DNA from: Comamonas sp. lk
GTDB lineage: Bacteria > Pseudomonadota > Gammaproteobacteria > Burkholderiales > Burkholderiaceae_C
DNA: 64,000 nt
Assembly: GCA_945860595.1 (NCBI GenBank)
Contig: CAMAQV010000005.1
Span: 1 to 64,000 of the forward strand
Direction: 5' to 3'
The notes beneath the pieces were generated by a model. It did no database searches. It worked only from the letters and a program-made list of their open reading frames with translations, and was not told the origin of the DNA. The translations under genes and the position numbers were made by a program. Of this stretch, positions 42,970-51,886 are shown piece after piece; the stretch's first letter is position 1, and each line of letters starts with the position of its first letter.

Positions 42970-43150
42970 ATCCGTCGCCACCTTCAGAGTCAACTCAAAC
43001 CCAGCGCCTTCATCACCTTGAACAAGGTGTCCGAGTTGGGGCGCGTTCGCCGGGCGGGCTTTACGGGATAGGCCGACTTTGCGGGCCATGCCACCAACGG
43101 GCTGTTCGCTGCCCATCGCGACCTGCTCATCGGATGTGAGAGCCCATTTT
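42970..43150 (-). pseudogene. decayed XRE-type antitoxin (addiction-module HTH) remnant
   Basis: Minus strand yields ARKVGLSR / PNSDTLFKVMKALGL / ELTLKVA in shifting frames, matching the typical end of small HTH antitoxins. Confidence 0.55.
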
Positions 43151-43157
43151 CAAAAAA

Positions 43158-43466
43158 TCAAGCCACCACCGGGGCCTGAAAAATCCGAATCCTAGGAGCG
43201 ATTGTGGCGGTCAGAGTACGCGCTGCCACCCGCATGTCGTACTCGGTTTGCAGATTCATCCAGAACCGTGGTTCCATCGTAAAAAACAGGCCGAGCCGCA
43301 CTGCCGTATCCGCAGTAATCGGCCGGTTGCCGTTGACCAAGTCACTGATGCGGCTGGGTGACACGTCAATGTCGGCGGCAAGCTGGCGGGCGGAGATGCC
43401 CATCGGCTTCAAGAAGTCTTCCAGCAAGATTTCGCCGGGGTGAATTTCGTCTAGTAGTTCAGCCAT
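43158..43466 (-). CDS. HigA-family antitoxin
   Basis: IHPGEILLEDFLKPMGISARQLAADIDVSPSRISDLVNGNRPITADTAVRLGLFFTMEPRFWMNLQTEYD. Confidence 0.93.
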   Translation of the reverse strand: MAELLDEIHPGEILLEDFLKPMGISARQLAADIDVSPSRISDLVNGNRPITADTAVRLGLFFTMEPRFWMNLQTEYDMRVAARTLTATIAPRIRIFQAPVVA

Positions 43467-43476
43467 GGTTAATTCC

Positions 43477-43755
43477 TTAGTGGTAATCCACGATTTCAAC
43501 TTGGTAGGCACCGTTTTCCTGCCATGCGAAACAGATGCTCCATTGATCGTTGATCCGGATACTGTGTTGCCCCCGGCGGTCGCCCTTCAACGCTTCGAGT
43601 TGGTTCCCGGGTGGGATTTTCAAACTGGCTAAAACGGTGGCAGCATGCAGTTGCAATAGTTTTCGCCGCGCCACGCGCTCCACGTTCCTGAACCGCGATA
43701 CCGCCTTGCTAGCGAAAAGCGCCTCGGTATCGCTGCACAAAAATGAATGGATCAT
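43477..43755 (-). CDS. HigB/RelE-family toxin
   Basis: MIHSFLCSDTEALF...LQLHAATVLASLKIPPGNQLEALKGDRRGQHSIRINDQWSICFAWQENGAYQVEIVDYH. Confidence 0.93.
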   Translation of the reverse strand: MIHSFLCSDTEALFASKAVSRFRNVERVARRKLLQLHAATVLASLKIPPGNQLEALKGDRRGQHSIRINDQWSICFAWQENGAYQVEIVDYH

Positions 43756-43761
43756 GCGCGA

Positions 43762-43794
43762 ATTGTGATCCGTAAAACGGAATCCGTCAAACGG
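43762..43794 (-). promoter_or_regulatory. higBA promoter (TTGACG-N17-CACAAT) with two tandem CCGT-N3-ACGG palindromes
   Basis: -35 on the minus strand at 43785-43790, -10 at 43762-43767; palindromes at 43770-43780 and 43784-43794. Confidence 0.6.
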
Positions 43795-43808
43795 GTTGGT
43801 ACCTTAGC

Positions 43809-46403
43809 CTATCCCCCCAAAACCTCCAGCAATTCCGTCTCCATCGCGATCTGCGCCTTGTTGTGCTGCAGGGCTGCGCCGTGCAGGAGGAAGCTGTCTT
43901 CCACGCGCTCGCCCAGGGTGGCCACTTTGGCCAGCAGCACCTCAACCTCGTGGCGTGCCAGGACGCGGGCGACCGAGTAGAGCAGGCCGAGCTTGTCGCT
44001 CGCGCTGATAGTAAGCAACCAGTTTTGCGCTTTTTCGTCGGGCTTGAGCGTGACCCGCGGCGCGACGGGAAAGCTTTTGACGCGGCGCGAGATGCGTCCT
44101 TTAGCAGGCGCGGGCAGGGGGCCGGCCCGGCTGATGGTCTGCGCCAGGTCGTTCTCCAGCATGGTGGTCAACGCCTGGTAATGCGCTTCCATGCCCACCG
44201 AGCTGACCACCTGGAAGGTGTCCAGCGCGTAGCCGCTGCGGGTGGTGTGGATGCGCGCGTCCAGGATGCTGAAGCCCGCCTGGTCGAAGTAGCCGCAAAT
44301 GCGGGCAAACAACTCGGTCTGATCGGGCGCGTAGACCATTACTTGCAGCCCCTCCTCGACGGCGGAGCGGCGCGCCTGCACGATGGGGCTGGCGCTGTCC
44401 ACGCCGCGCCCGATCTGCTTGGTGTGCCAGGCGATGTCGGCGGCCTCGTGCCGCATGAAGTAACCCACGTCCAGCGTGTTCCACAGCGCTTCGTGCGCGC
44501 TGTGGGGCAGGGCATGCAGGGCCAGGATGGACAGCGCCTCACGCTTGCGGGCCTGCACTTCGGCGTGCGGGTCGGGAGCCTGGCCGCCCAAGATGCGGGC
44601 GGTGTAGCGGTACAGGTCTTCGAGCAGTTTGCCCTTCCAGGCGTTCCAGACTTTGGGGCTGGTGCCGCGGATGTCAGCCACCGTGAGCAGGTACAGCGCG
44701 GTGAGGGAGCGCTCATTGCCGACGCGATGTGCAAAGGCCTGGATGACGGCGGTGTCGCTCAGATCAGACTTTTGCGCGATAGTGCTCATGCTCAAATGCT
44801 CACGCACCAGAAACTCGGCCAGGCGCGTATCTTCTTCGGCTACGCCGTGCTGCTTGCAAAACCGCCGCACTTCCAGGGTGCCGAGCTGCGAATGGTCACC
44901 GCCCCTGCCTTTGGCAATGTCGTGGAAGAGGGCGGCAATGAACAGCAGCCAGGGCTTGTCCCAACCGGCAGCCAGCTGCGAGCAAAAAGGGTACTCATGC
45001 GCATGGTCGGCCAGGAAAAAGCGGCGCACGTTGCGCAGCACCGTGAGGATGTGCTGGTCCACGGTATAGACGTGGAACAGGTCGTGCTGCATCTGCCCCA
45101 CGATGCGCCGGAACACCCACAGATAGCGGCCCAGCACCGAGGTCTGGTTCATCAGCCGCATGGCGTGCGTGATGCCTTTGGGCTGCATCAGGATCTGCAT
45201 GAAGGTGGCGCGGTTGACCGGGTCGCTGCGAAAGCGCCCATCCATCAAGCCGCGTGCGTTGTACAGCGCGCGCAGGGTGCGTGCCGAAAGCCCTTTGAGC
45301 CCCACCTCGGTCTGGTAGACCAGAAAGGTTTCCAGAATGGCGTGCGGCTCGTGCTGGTACAGGTCGTCACTGACCACGTCGACCATGCCGGCTTTGTCGT
45401 TGAAGCGCGCGTTGATCGGGCGCAGCGTGTGGGTGGTGGGGTTGAGCCGCTCCTCGATATTGAGCAGCAAAATTTGGTTGAGCTGGGTCACAGCCTTGGC
45501 GGCCCAGTAGTAACGCTTCATCAGCGCCTCGCTGGCGCGCACCAGCGCACTTTTGCCATCCTGCGGAAGGGTGGAGCGGTAGCCAAAGTGTTCGGCTACG
45601 GCGGTTTGGAGGTCAAAGACCAGCCGGTCCTCGCGCCGCCGCGCCAGGTGGTGCAGGCGGGCGCGGATTAAAAACAGCAGTGCCTCGTTGCGCGCGATGC
45701 GCTGTACCTCAAATGGCGTTGCCAGCCCGTTGGCGCATAAATCGTCCCAGCTGCGCCCCAGCCCGGCGGCGCGCGCCACCCACAAAATCACCTGTAAATC
45801 GCGCAAGCCGCCGGGCGACTCTTTGCAATTGGGCTCTAGCGCATAGGGCGTATCTTCAAAGCGGCTGTGGCGCTGGCGCATCTCCAGGGTTTTGGCCACC
45901 AAAAAGGCCTTCGGGTTCATGGCTGCCGCATACGCGGCCGCAAAGCGCGCCACCAGCGCGGCATTGCCGCAGACCAGCCGGTGCTCCAGCAGCGCAGTCT
46001 GCACGGTCACGTCCTTGGCCGACTCTGCCAGGCATTCGGCCACAGTCCGCACGCTGGAGCCGATCTCCAGGCCAGCGTCCCAGCAGCTGCTGACAAAGCG
46101 CTCCACACAGTGCAGGGCATGGTCATGGGCCGGCCCGGCCGCATCGTCGAGCAGGATCAGCACGTCCACATCGGAGTAGGGAAACAGTTCGCCGCGACCG
46201 TAGCCGCCTACGGCCAGCAGCGCCACCTCGGGCGGCAGTTGCGCCTGGGCGGCGAGGTCGCGCAGCGCGGTATCAGCGTGCTGGGACAAGGCCTGCAGCA
46301 GGGCACGCACGCGCCGCGGCGAGAGGGTGGGCTGGTCTAGCCGCTGAAGGATCAGCGCCTTGTGCTGGCGGTAAGCGTCGCGCAACGCCCGCAGTTCGCT
46401 CAT
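43809..46403 (-). CDS. glnD: [protein-PII] uridylyltransferase
   Basis: LLAVGGYGRGELFPYSDVDVLILLDD (nucleotidyltransferase), LFHDIAKGRGGDHSQLG (HD), two ACT-like C-terminal domains. Confidence 0.95.
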   Translation of the reverse strand: MSELRALRDAYRQHKALILQRLDQPTLSPRRVRALLQALSQHADTALRDLAAQAQLPPEVALLAVGGYGRGELFPYSDVDVLILLDDAAGPAHDHALHCVERFVSSCWDAGLEIGSSVRTVAECLAESAKDVTVQTALLEHRLVCGNAALVARFAAAYAAAMNPKAFLVAKTLEMRQRHSRFEDTPYALEPNCKESPGGLRDLQVILWVARAAGLGRSWDDLCANGLATPFEVQRIARNEALLFLIRARLHHLARRREDRLVFDLQTAVAEHFGYRSTLPQDGKSALVRASEALMKRYYWAAKAVTQLNQILLLNIEERLNPTTHTLRPINARFNDKAGMVDVVSDDLYQHEPHAILETFLVYQTEVGLKGLSARTLRALYNARGLMDGRFRSDPVNRATFMQILMQPKGITHAMRLMNQTSVLGRYLWVFRRIVGQMQHDLFHVYTVDQHILTVLRNVRRFFLADHAHEYPFCSQLAAGWDKPWLLFIAALFHDIAKGRGGDHSQLGTLEVRRFCKQHGVAEEDTRLAEFLVREHLSMSTIAQKSDLSDTAVIQAFAHRVGNERSLTALYLLTVADIRGTSPKVWNAWKGKLLEDLYRYTARILGGQAPDPHAEVQARKREALSILALHALPHSAHEALWNTLDVGYFMRHEAADIAWHTKQIGRGVDSASPIVQARRSAVEEGLQVMVYAPDQTELFARICGYFDQAGFSILDARIHTTRSGYALDTFQVVSSVGMEAHYQALTTMLENDLAQTISRAGPLPAPAKGRISRRVKSFPVAPRVTLKPDEKAQNWLLTISASDKLGLLYSVARVLARHEVEVLLAKVATLGERVEDSFLLHGAALQHNKAQIAMETELLEVLGG

Positions 46404-46413
46404 GGCTGGCGCT

Positions 46414-47247
46414 TCAGGCGGTGCTTGTCGAAGGGGAGGCCTCGGCCACAAATGCCGGTGGCGGGGGGCTGCCGGCCGACAAGGTCATCACCTCGTAACC
46501 GGTGGCCGTGACCAGCACCGTGTGCTCCCACTGGGCCGATAGCGAGCGGTCGGCGGTGACGATAGTCCAGCCGTCCTTCTCGGGGCCGTCTTTTATTTCC
46601 TTGCGGCCCGCGTTAATCATGGGCTCGATGGTGAAGGTCATCCCTTCGCGCAGCATATCCAGCGTGCCGGGGCGACCGTAGTGCAAGACCTGCGGCTCTT
46701 CGTGAAAGACCTGGCCGATGCCGTGGCCGCAAAACTCGCGTACGACGGAGTAGCCATGGCCCTCAGCAAAGCGCTGGATGGCAAATCCGATGTCGCCCAG
46801 GTGGATGCCCGGCTTGACCATGCGGATGCCGTGCCACATGGCCTCGTAGGTGATGCTGCACAGGCGTTTGGCGGCGATGGAGCCTTCGCCGACGATGAAC
46901 ATGCGGCTGGTGTCGCCATGCCAGGTGTTTTTAATAACCGTGACGTCGATGTTGACCACATCGCCCTTTTTGAGCTGTTTGTCATTGGGAATGCCGTGGC
47001 AGACCTGGTGGTTGACCGAGGTGCAGATCGATTTGGGGTAGGGAATTTTGCCGCCACCACGGTAGTTCAGCGGTGCCGGGATGCCGCCTTGCACATCCAC
47101 GATGTAGTCGTGCGCCAGTTTGTCCAGTGCGTTGGTGGTCACCCCGGGCACCACAAAGGGTGTGAGGTAATCCAGCACTTCGGCAGCCAAGCGGCCGGCC
47201 AGGCGCATGCCTGCTATGCCGTCGGCGTCTTTGTAGGTGATGGTCAT
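46414..47247 (-). CDS. map: methionine aminopeptidase type I
   Basis: NHQVCHGIPNDKQLKKGDVVNIDVTVIKNTWHGDTSRMF, REFCGHGIGQVFHEEP, GMTFTIEPMINAG. Confidence 0.95.
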   Translation of the reverse strand: MTITYKDADGIAGMRLAGRLAAEVLDYLTPFVVPGVTTNALDKLAHDYIVDVQGGIPAPLNYRGGGKIPYPKSICTSVNHQVCHGIPNDKQLKKGDVVNIDVTVIKNTWHGDTSRMFIVGEGSIAAKRLCSITYEAMWHGIRMVKPGIHLGDIGFAIQRFAEGHGYSVVREFCGHGIGQVFHEEPQVLHYGRPGTLDMLREGMTFTIEPMINAGRKEIKDGPEKDGWTIVTADRSLSAQWEHTVLVTATGYEVMTLSAGSPPPPAFVAEASPSTSTA

Positions 47248-47324
47248 ACGCCGGATTATCCCATCGGCCCCGCCGGGCTTGGCCCTGTGTGGAGGCACAA
47301 TGAGGGGCATAAAAAGGAGGCCGT

Positions 47325-48278
47325 GTGGCAGAAACAGTTTCACAAGACCCCGGCGCCATGGGACTGGGCCAGTTTGCCTACGCCAATAACAGCAACCGTT
47401 TTCTGGCTGCAGCGCCGCTGGCAGGCCAGCGGTTTGCGCTGGTCGGCGTGCCCTTTGACGGCGCTGTGACCAACCGCCCCGGCGCGCGCTTCGGCCCGCA
47501 GGAAATCCGCCGCGCCAGTTTGATGCTGTGCGACGCGGTGCACCCTTTTTTCGGCGTCTCCCCGCTGGACGTGTTGGGCGATGCCGGCGACATGCGCCTG
47601 CCCAACGCCACGCCCTTGCCTGATGTGCGGAGGGCTATCGAGAGCGCCGCTGCGGCGCTGATGGCCGCGCACCATTGTGTGTTTTTGGGTGGTGACCATT
47701 CCGTGACCCTGCCCCTGCTGCGCGCCGCCCACGCCCGCTTTGGGCCTGTGGGTCTGGTGCACTTTGATGCCCACTGCGATACCTGGCAAGACCATTTCGG
47801 CGAGCCTTCGGGGCATGGAACCTGGACCTATGAGGCGATCCAGGAAGGCCTGATCAGCCCGGCGCATACGGTGCAAATCGGGCTTCGCTCGGCGGGTGAG
47901 CGTGCGGCGCGCGAATACGTGCAGGATCAGGGCGGGCTGATTTACACCGCCCGCGATCTGCGCGGGCGTGACGGTGCCGGGCTGGATACGGTGGTACAAG
48001 CCATCCGCGCCCGCATGGGCCAGCGGCCCTGCTACCTGACGCTGGATATTGACTGCCTGGACCCTGCCTTCGCGCCCGGCACGGGCACACCGGAGCCGGG
48101 CGGGCTGAGCAGTTCGCAGGTGCTGACCCTGCTGGAGGAGCTCGCACCCCTGAACTGGCTGGGCATGGACTGCGTGGAGGTGGCGCCAGCGTATGACCAT
48201 GCTGAACTCACCAGCAATGCCGCGGCGAATTTCGTCTGGACGTATCTGTGCGGCCAGGTGGCTAAAGGGACGCTCTGA
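47325..48278 (+). CDS. speB: agmatinase/ureohydrolase
   Basis: FLGGDHSVTLPLLRA, VHFDAHCDTW, LTLDIDCLDPAFAPGTGTPEPGGLS metal-binding motifs. Confidence 0.88.
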   Translation: MAETVSQDPGAMGLGQFAYANNSNRFLAAAPLAGQRFALVGVPFDGAVTNRPGARFGPQEIRRASLMLCDAVHPFFGVSPLDVLGDAGDMRLPNATPLPDVRRAIESAAAALMAAHHCVFLGGDHSVTLPLLRAAHARFGPVGLVHFDAHCDTWQDHFGEPSGHGTWTYEAIQEGLISPAHTVQIGLRSAGERAAREYVQDQGGLIYTARDLRGRDGAGLDTVVQAIRARMGQRPCYLTLDIDCLDPAFAPGTGTPEPGGLSSSQVLTLLEELAPLNWLGMDCVEVAPAYDHAELTSNAAANFVWTYLCGQVAKGTL

Positions 48279-49612
48279 TGTGGGGGGCAAGCCGGCGCCG
48301 CGCGGCCTTTTTGCGCCGCGATGCCGAACTCAATAGCCGCAATTACTACGAGGCCAGCGTGCGGCGCGATGCGCCCCTGCCGCCGGTGCAGGGCGCTGTC
48401 CGTGTGGACGTGGTGGTGGTGGGAGCCGGATTTTCCGGGCTGTCGGCGGCGATTGAACTGGCCCGGCGCGGCTACCGGGTTGCGGTGCTGGAAGCGGGGC
48501 GGGTCTGCGGCGGCGCGTCCGGGCGCAACGGCGGGCAGACGATTGCCGGTTTTGCCGGCGGGCAGGAAACTTTTGAGAAGCAACTCGGACCTGCCGACGC
48601 CCGCGTCGCCTGGGATATCTCGCTGGAGGCGCTGGACCTGGTGGACGCGCGCATTGCCGAGTTCGGCATCGATTGCGACCGCCGTTTTGGCTACCTGTAC
48701 GTGGCGGATGCGGCGCGCAAGGCGCGTGCGCTAGAGGCCGAGTTCGCACAACTGGAGCGCGATTACGGATTTGCCACCACCTTCGCGCGCGGGCCGGGGG
48801 TGCGCGACCTGATTGACAGCCCGCGCTACTGTGCTGCGGCGTATGAGCGCCGCTCGGGCCACCTGCATCCCTTGAAATACGGGTTGGGTTTGTTGCGTGC
48901 CGCGTTGGGGCTGGGGGTGCAGATTTTTGAGCATTCGACCGTGCACACGCTCAGCCGTGGGGCCGAGGTGGTGGCCCGGACTGAGGGCGGACAGGTCAGC
49001 GCCAGCTTTGCGGTGCTGGCGGGTAACTACAGCCTGGAGGCACATGGGCCGCTGGTGGCACCGGCGATCAACCGGCGCATCATGCCCGTGGGCACCTACA
49101 TCCTGGGTACGGCCCCGCTGGACGAAGACCTGTGTCGGCAGCTCATCCCGTCTGGCGCAGCGGCCTGCGACAACAATTTTGTGCTGGACTACTACCGCTT
49201 CAGCGCGGACCACCGAATGCTGTTTGGCGGGCGCGTGAGCTATTCGCAAACCACGCCGCCCCATTTACAGGGTGTCATGCAGCGGCGCATGGAGCGGATT
49301 TTTCCGCAACTGCGCGGCACGCCGGTGGACTTTTTGTGGGGCGGGTTTGTGGATATCAGCATGAACCGCGCGCCAGACTTCGGCCGTGTGGACAGCAATA
49401 TCTATTACCTGCAGGGCTTTAGCGGCCACGGGGTGGCGCTCAGCGGCCTGGCCGGACAGATGGCGGCGCAGGCGATTGCCGGACAGGCCGAGCGCTTTGA
49501 TCTTTTTGCCCGCTTGCAGCACCGCGATTTCCCTGGCGGCAGCCTGTTGCGCGCGCCGGGGCTGGTTTTGGGCACGGCGTACTACCGCTTGCGGGATATG
49601 CTGTGGGTATGA
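48278..49612 (+). CDS. FAD-dependent oxidoreductase (gamma-glutamylputrescine oxidase-like)
   Basis: NYYEASVRRDAPLPPVQGAVRVDVVVVGAGFSGLSAAIELARRGYRVAVLEAGRVCGGASGRNGGQ; PuuB context. Confidence 0.85.
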   Translation: MWGASRRRAAFLRRDAELNSRNYYEASVRRDAPLPPVQGAVRVDVVVVGAGFSGLSAAIELARRGYRVAVLEAGRVCGGASGRNGGQTIAGFAGGQETFEKQLGPADARVAWDISLEALDLVDARIAEFGIDCDRRFGYLYVADAARKARALEAEFAQLERDYGFATTFARGPGVRDLIDSPRYCAAAYERRSGHLHPLKYGLGLLRAALGLGVQIFEHSTVHTLSRGAEVVARTEGGQVSASFAVLAGNYSLEAHGPLVAPAINRRIMPVGTYILGTAPLDEDLCRQLIPSGAAACDNNFVLDYYRFSADHRMLFGGRVSYSQTTPPHLQGVMQRRMERIFPQLRGTPVDFLWGGFVDISMNRAPDFGRVDSNIYYLQGFSGHGVALSGLAGQMAAQAIAGQAERFDLFARLQHRDFPGGSLLRAPGLVLGTAYYRLRDMLWV

Positions 49613-49640
49613 GTGGGAACCTTTTTTTGGAGATCTGACG

Positions 49641-50429
49641 ATGCATGAGCCGCCTGTTCTGGTCTGGCTGCCGGTGGACCGGCGTTATCTGGGGGAAGAC
49701 GGCAAACGCTCCCCGTTTTATGTTCTGGGGGAAAAGTACGCGCTGTCGCTCAAACAGGTAGCGGGTGCCGAACCGGTCTTGTTCCCGGCCGCCAAAGCCG
49801 AAGCCCTGCCAGCCATGTTGTCAATGGTGCACGGCGTGCTGCTCACTGGCTCGCCGGCGAACGTTCACCCCTCGCACTTTGGCGAGGACGTCACCGACCC
49901 TCGCCTGCCGCTGGATCCGCACCGCGACGACCTGACGCTGCCCTTGGTGCGGGCCTGCGTCGAGCACGGGGTGCCGCTGCTGGGTATCTGTCGCGGTTTT
50001 CAGGAGATCAATGTGGCCATGGGCGGTTCGCTGCACCAGCAGGTGCACCATGTCGAGGGCATGGCCGACCACCGCGAAAACCCGGAACTCTCGTACGAAG
50101 ACCAGTATGGCCTATCGCACGATGTGCATCTGGTGCCGGGCAGCCCGTTTGCGCAATGGGCTGGTGGTCCGACAGCGCGGGTCAATTCGCTACATGGCCA
50201 GGGCGTGAACCGTCTGGCCGATGGCCTGAGCGCCATGGCGCACGCGCCTGACGGATTGGTAGAGGCCTTTGGTGTGGCGGGCGCGCACAGTTTTGCGTAC
50301 GCCGTGCAGTGGCACCCCGAATGGCAGACCGCCACGCACCCGTTCTACGAACATATTTTTGCCGCTTTTGGAGCCGCGTGCCGCGCCCGCCGCGCGCAGT
50401 TGCAGGAGGCTGGTCGGGCTGTAGCCTGA
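49641..50429 (+). CDS. gamma-glutamyl-gamma-aminobutyrate hydrolase family (class I GATase-like, PuuD-like)
   Basis: GVPLLGICRGFQEINVAMGGSLHQQVH, YAVQWHPEWQT. Confidence 0.9.
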   Translation: MHEPPVLVWLPVDRRYLGEDGKRSPFYVLGEKYALSLKQVAGAEPVLFPAAKAEALPAMLSMVHGVLLTGSPANVHPSHFGEDVTDPRLPLDPHRDDLTLPLVRACVEHGVPLLGICRGFQEINVAMGGSLHQQVHHVEGMADHRENPELSYEDQYGLSHDVHLVPGSPFAQWAGGPTARVNSLHGQGVNRLADGLSAMAHAPDGLVEAFGVAGAHSFAYAVQWHPEWQTATHPFYEHIFAAFGAACRARRAQLQEAGRAVA

Positions 50430-50466
50430 GCCGCGGTAGCGCACATTCATATAAACAAAAAGGGAG

Positions 50467-51840
50467 ATGGAGATGACACAAGCAAGTGAGATGAATTTCA
50501 ATGACCTGGAGCAGTGGCTGAATGAGCGCCGGGTGACTGAGATCGAATGCCTGGTACCCGACTTGACCGGAGTGGCGCGCGGGAAAATTCTGCCGCGTGA
50601 AAAATTCACTGAAGATCGGGGCATGCGCTTGCCGCAAGCCATTGTGGCCATGGGGGTGACCGGCGTATTCCCAGAGAGTGGGCCGTATTACGACGTCATC
50701 GATCCCACTGACAAAGACATGCAGCTGCGGCCGGATCCAGGCTCGGTGCGCATCGTTCCCTGGGCCACGGACCCGACCGCGCAGGTGATCCACGACTGTT
50801 TTGATAACCAGGGCCGGCTGGTGCCCTTTGCGCCGCGCAGCGTGCTGCGCCGGGTGTGTGAGCTGTATGCCGCCGAGGGCTTGCAGCCCATTGTTGCGCC
50901 CGAGCTGGAGTTCTACCTGACAGCGCGCAATACCGACCCCAACACCTTACTCAAGGCGCCCATTGGCCGCAGCGGCCGTGCCGAGACCTCGCGCCAGGCC
51001 TACAGCATTGACGCGGTCAACGAGTTCGACCCCTTGTTCGAAGAAATTTATGACTACTGCGAAAAAATGGAGCTCAACGTCGATACCTTGATCCACGAGG
51101 TCGGCGCCGGTCAGATGGAGATCAATTTTTTCCACAACAAACCGCTGGGCCTGGCCGACGAGGTGTTCTTTTTCAAACGCACCGTGCGTGAGGCCGCGCT
51201 GCGCCACGACATGTACGCCACCTTTATGGCCAAGCCGATTGCCGGTGAGCCTGGCAGCGCCATGCACGTGCACCAAAGCCTGGTTGACGTGGCCGATGGG
51301 CACAACGTGTTCAGTAACCCCGACGGCACACCCTCCGAGATGTTCATGCATTACATCGGAGGGTTGCAGCGCTATGTGCCCGCGGCTATGGCCTTGGTAG
51401 CACCGTATGTCAACAGCTACCGCCGTCTATCACGCCATACCGCCGCCCCCATCAACATTGAATGGGGCCATGACAACCGCACGGTGGGCATCCGTTCGCC
51501 GATTTCCGCGCCCGCTGCGCGGCGGGTGGAAAACCGTGTCATCGGCGCCGATGCCAATCCGTATGTCGCGATGGCGATGACGCTGGCCTGCGGCTACCTG
51601 GGCTTGAAAAACAAGATCAAGCCCAAGCCCGAGATGCGCGGCGACGCCTACCTGTCGCCCTACGCGTTGCCGCGCAGCCTGGGCGAGGCGCTGGACTGGC
51701 TGCGCAAAGAGAGCGATTTGCACGAGGTGCTGGGCAAGGAGTTCATCACCGTGTACACCGAAATCAAGGAGCTTGAGTTTGAGGAGTTCATGAAGGTGAT
51801 TTCGCCTTGGGAGCGGGAACACCTCCTGCTCCACGTCTGA
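50467..51840 (+). CDS. glutamine synthetase family protein (gamma-glutamylputrescine synthetase-like)
   Basis: EVGAGQMEINFFHNKPLGLADEVFFFKRTVREAA, MHVHQSLVD, APINIEWGHDNRTVGIRSP. Confidence 0.9.
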   Translation: MEMTQASEMNFNDLEQWLNERRVTEIECLVPDLTGVARGKILPREKFTEDRGMRLPQAIVAMGVTGVFPESGPYYDVIDPTDKDMQLRPDPGSVRIVPWATDPTAQVIHDCFDNQGRLVPFAPRSVLRRVCELYAAEGLQPIVAPELEFYLTARNTDPNTLLKAPIGRSGRAETSRQAYSIDAVNEFDPLFEEIYDYCEKMELNVDTLIHEVGAGQMEINFFHNKPLGLADEVFFFKRTVREAALRHDMYATFMAKPIAGEPGSAMHVHQSLVDVADGHNVFSNPDGTPSEMFMHYIGGLQRYVPAAMALVAPYVNSYRRLSRHTAAPINIEWGHDNRTVGIRSPISAPAARRVENRVIGADANPYVAMAMTLACGYLGLKNKIKPKPEMRGDAYLSPYALPRSLGEALDWLRKESDLHEVLGKEFITVYTEIKELEFEEFMKVISPWEREHLLLHV

Positions 51841-51886
51841 TACCGCCTGCCGCATCTATTCTTGATTTGAAACCGAGAACCTTGAC

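Noticed and set aside
43863-45671. 602-aa plus-strand ORF
   Set aside because: Antisense to the well-supported glnD. Composition is typical of the antisense frame of a GC-rich gene (H/Q/V/G rich) with no recognisable domain.
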